This document shows, piece by piece, positions 63,766 through 64,000 of a stretch of DNA of 64,000 nucleotides. The notes below the pieces were generated by a model. That model did not search any database, was not told the DNA's origin, and saw only the letters and a list, made by a program, of their open reading frames with translations. The DNA is taken from assembly GCA_036500765.1 (NCBI GenBank), contig DASYBM010000004.1, positions 1,116,001-1,180,000 of the forward strand. The letters run 5' to 3'. The position numbers and the translations under genes are program-made. How positions within the stretch are numbered: the stretch's first letter is position 1; every line of letters starts with the position of its first letter. The stretch is from Candidatus Sulfotelmatobacter sp. GTDB taxonomy: Bacteria; Acidobacteriota; Terriglobia; Terriglobales; Acidobacteriaceae.

Positions 63766-63881
63766 AGTTCTCAGTTCTCGGTCCTCGGTTCTCAGTCAGC
63801 GCGCACAAGCCGCAAACTGAGTGGCCGCTCCGGCGGGCTTTACTGAGAACTGAGAACTGGGAACTGAGACCTGATTCATGA
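63766..63881. repeat. Phased heptad inverted element ending in the nuoJ start codon
   Basis: Left array AGTTCTC-AGTTCTC-GGTCCTC-GGTTCTC from 63766 in exact 7-base steps, about 50 unrelated bases, then TGAGAAC (63844), TGAGAAC (63851), TGGGAAC (63858), TGAGACC (63865) and TGATTCA (63872). The next step falls on the TGAG of ATGAGC, the nuoJ start. Confidence 0.85.
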
Positions 63882-64000
63882 GCATTCACCTAATCCTGTT
63901 CCTGGCTTTCGGGGCCGTTTGCGTGGCGGGGGCAATTAACCTGTTGGCGCAGACACATCCGATTAATAGCGCGTTGTCGCTGATTGCTGTGATGGCCGCA
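63878..64000 (+). CDS. nuoJ: NADH-quinone oxidoreductase subunit J (partial)
   Basis: The first 41 codons before the window ends: a hydrophobic start with F-G-A-V-C-V-A-G-A-I-N-L, then Q-T-H-P-I-N-S-A-L-S-L-I, the conserved N-terminal helices of NuoJ. The usual preceding subunit nuoI is not present between nuoH and this gene. The start codon ATGAGC overlaps the final heptad unit. Confidence 0.88.
   Translation, partial: MSIHLILFLAFGAVCVAGAINLLAQTHPINSALSLIAVMAA

Overview
The window reads as chromosomal DNA from an Acidobacteriota-type bacterium (Terriglobia/Koribacter-like). This rests on gene content, not on a search: many secreted beta-propeller and tandem-repeat proteins (VCBS, PQQ, kelch, Gloeo/Verruco and HAF repeats), a giant Ig-like repeat protein, S8 peptidase with an SVVWG-repeat tail, moderate-high GC, and intergenic palindromes of the kind common in that phylum.

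Layout. 1-2000: end of a membrane protein, an esterase, and a VKOR/thioredoxin-like disulfide pair. 2064-12449 (minus strand): a compact lipid-type cluster with a fatty acyl reductase carrying a degenerate HAD domain, a second SDR reductase, a pyruvyl-transferase family protein, two AMP-forming acyl ligases, an enoyl-CoA hydratase, an acyl carrier protein and a lipid kinase; several genes overlap or nearly abut. 12700-16900: MFS transporter plus gluconokinase, a secreted MBL-fold hydrolase, and galT. 17270-25320: a secreted VCBS-repeat protein and a 2107-residue SGNH-like protein with 15 Ig-like repeats. 25726-34831: a sigma-54 activator with a C-terminal PilZ domain, divergent from a membrane HD-GYP/GAF/GGDEF protein which is followed closely by a peptide-type ABC transporter. 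34923-39368: PQQ propeller, palindromic elements, subtilase, and a stand-alone copy of the membrane domain of the HD-GYP/GGDEF protein. 40624-40954: a tRNA-Leu(UAA) gene split in its anticodon by a group I intron. 41200-44760: secreted repeat proteins and decayed gene remnants. 44765-54774: VOC protein, REC-PilZ-PilZ protein, DUF4126 membrane protein, a chemoreceptor with a C-terminal PilZ domain, a RibBA with a degenerate RibA half, MerR regulator, ThiS, and a kelch lipoprotein. 55817-64000: respiratory complex I genes nuoA-C-D-E-F-G-H-J (nuoJ cut by the window end), without nuoB or nuoI.

Most unusual features: (1) the tRNA-Leu(UAA) group I intron, whose P1 helix with the splice-site U.G pair can be written out; (2) a family of intergenic inverted elements made of strictly phased 8-bp (AATTNNNN) or 7-bp units that end exactly on the start codons of nuoF, nuoG, nuoJ and another gene; one copy carries a four-helix-bundle (S23/IVS family) gene inside the nuo operon; (3) four proteins with recognisable PilZ or GGDEF/HD-GYP modules, pointing to cyclic-di-GMP control of transcription and chemoreception; (4) the lipid-type cluster.

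All calls come from reading the sequence; no database search or structure prediction was run.
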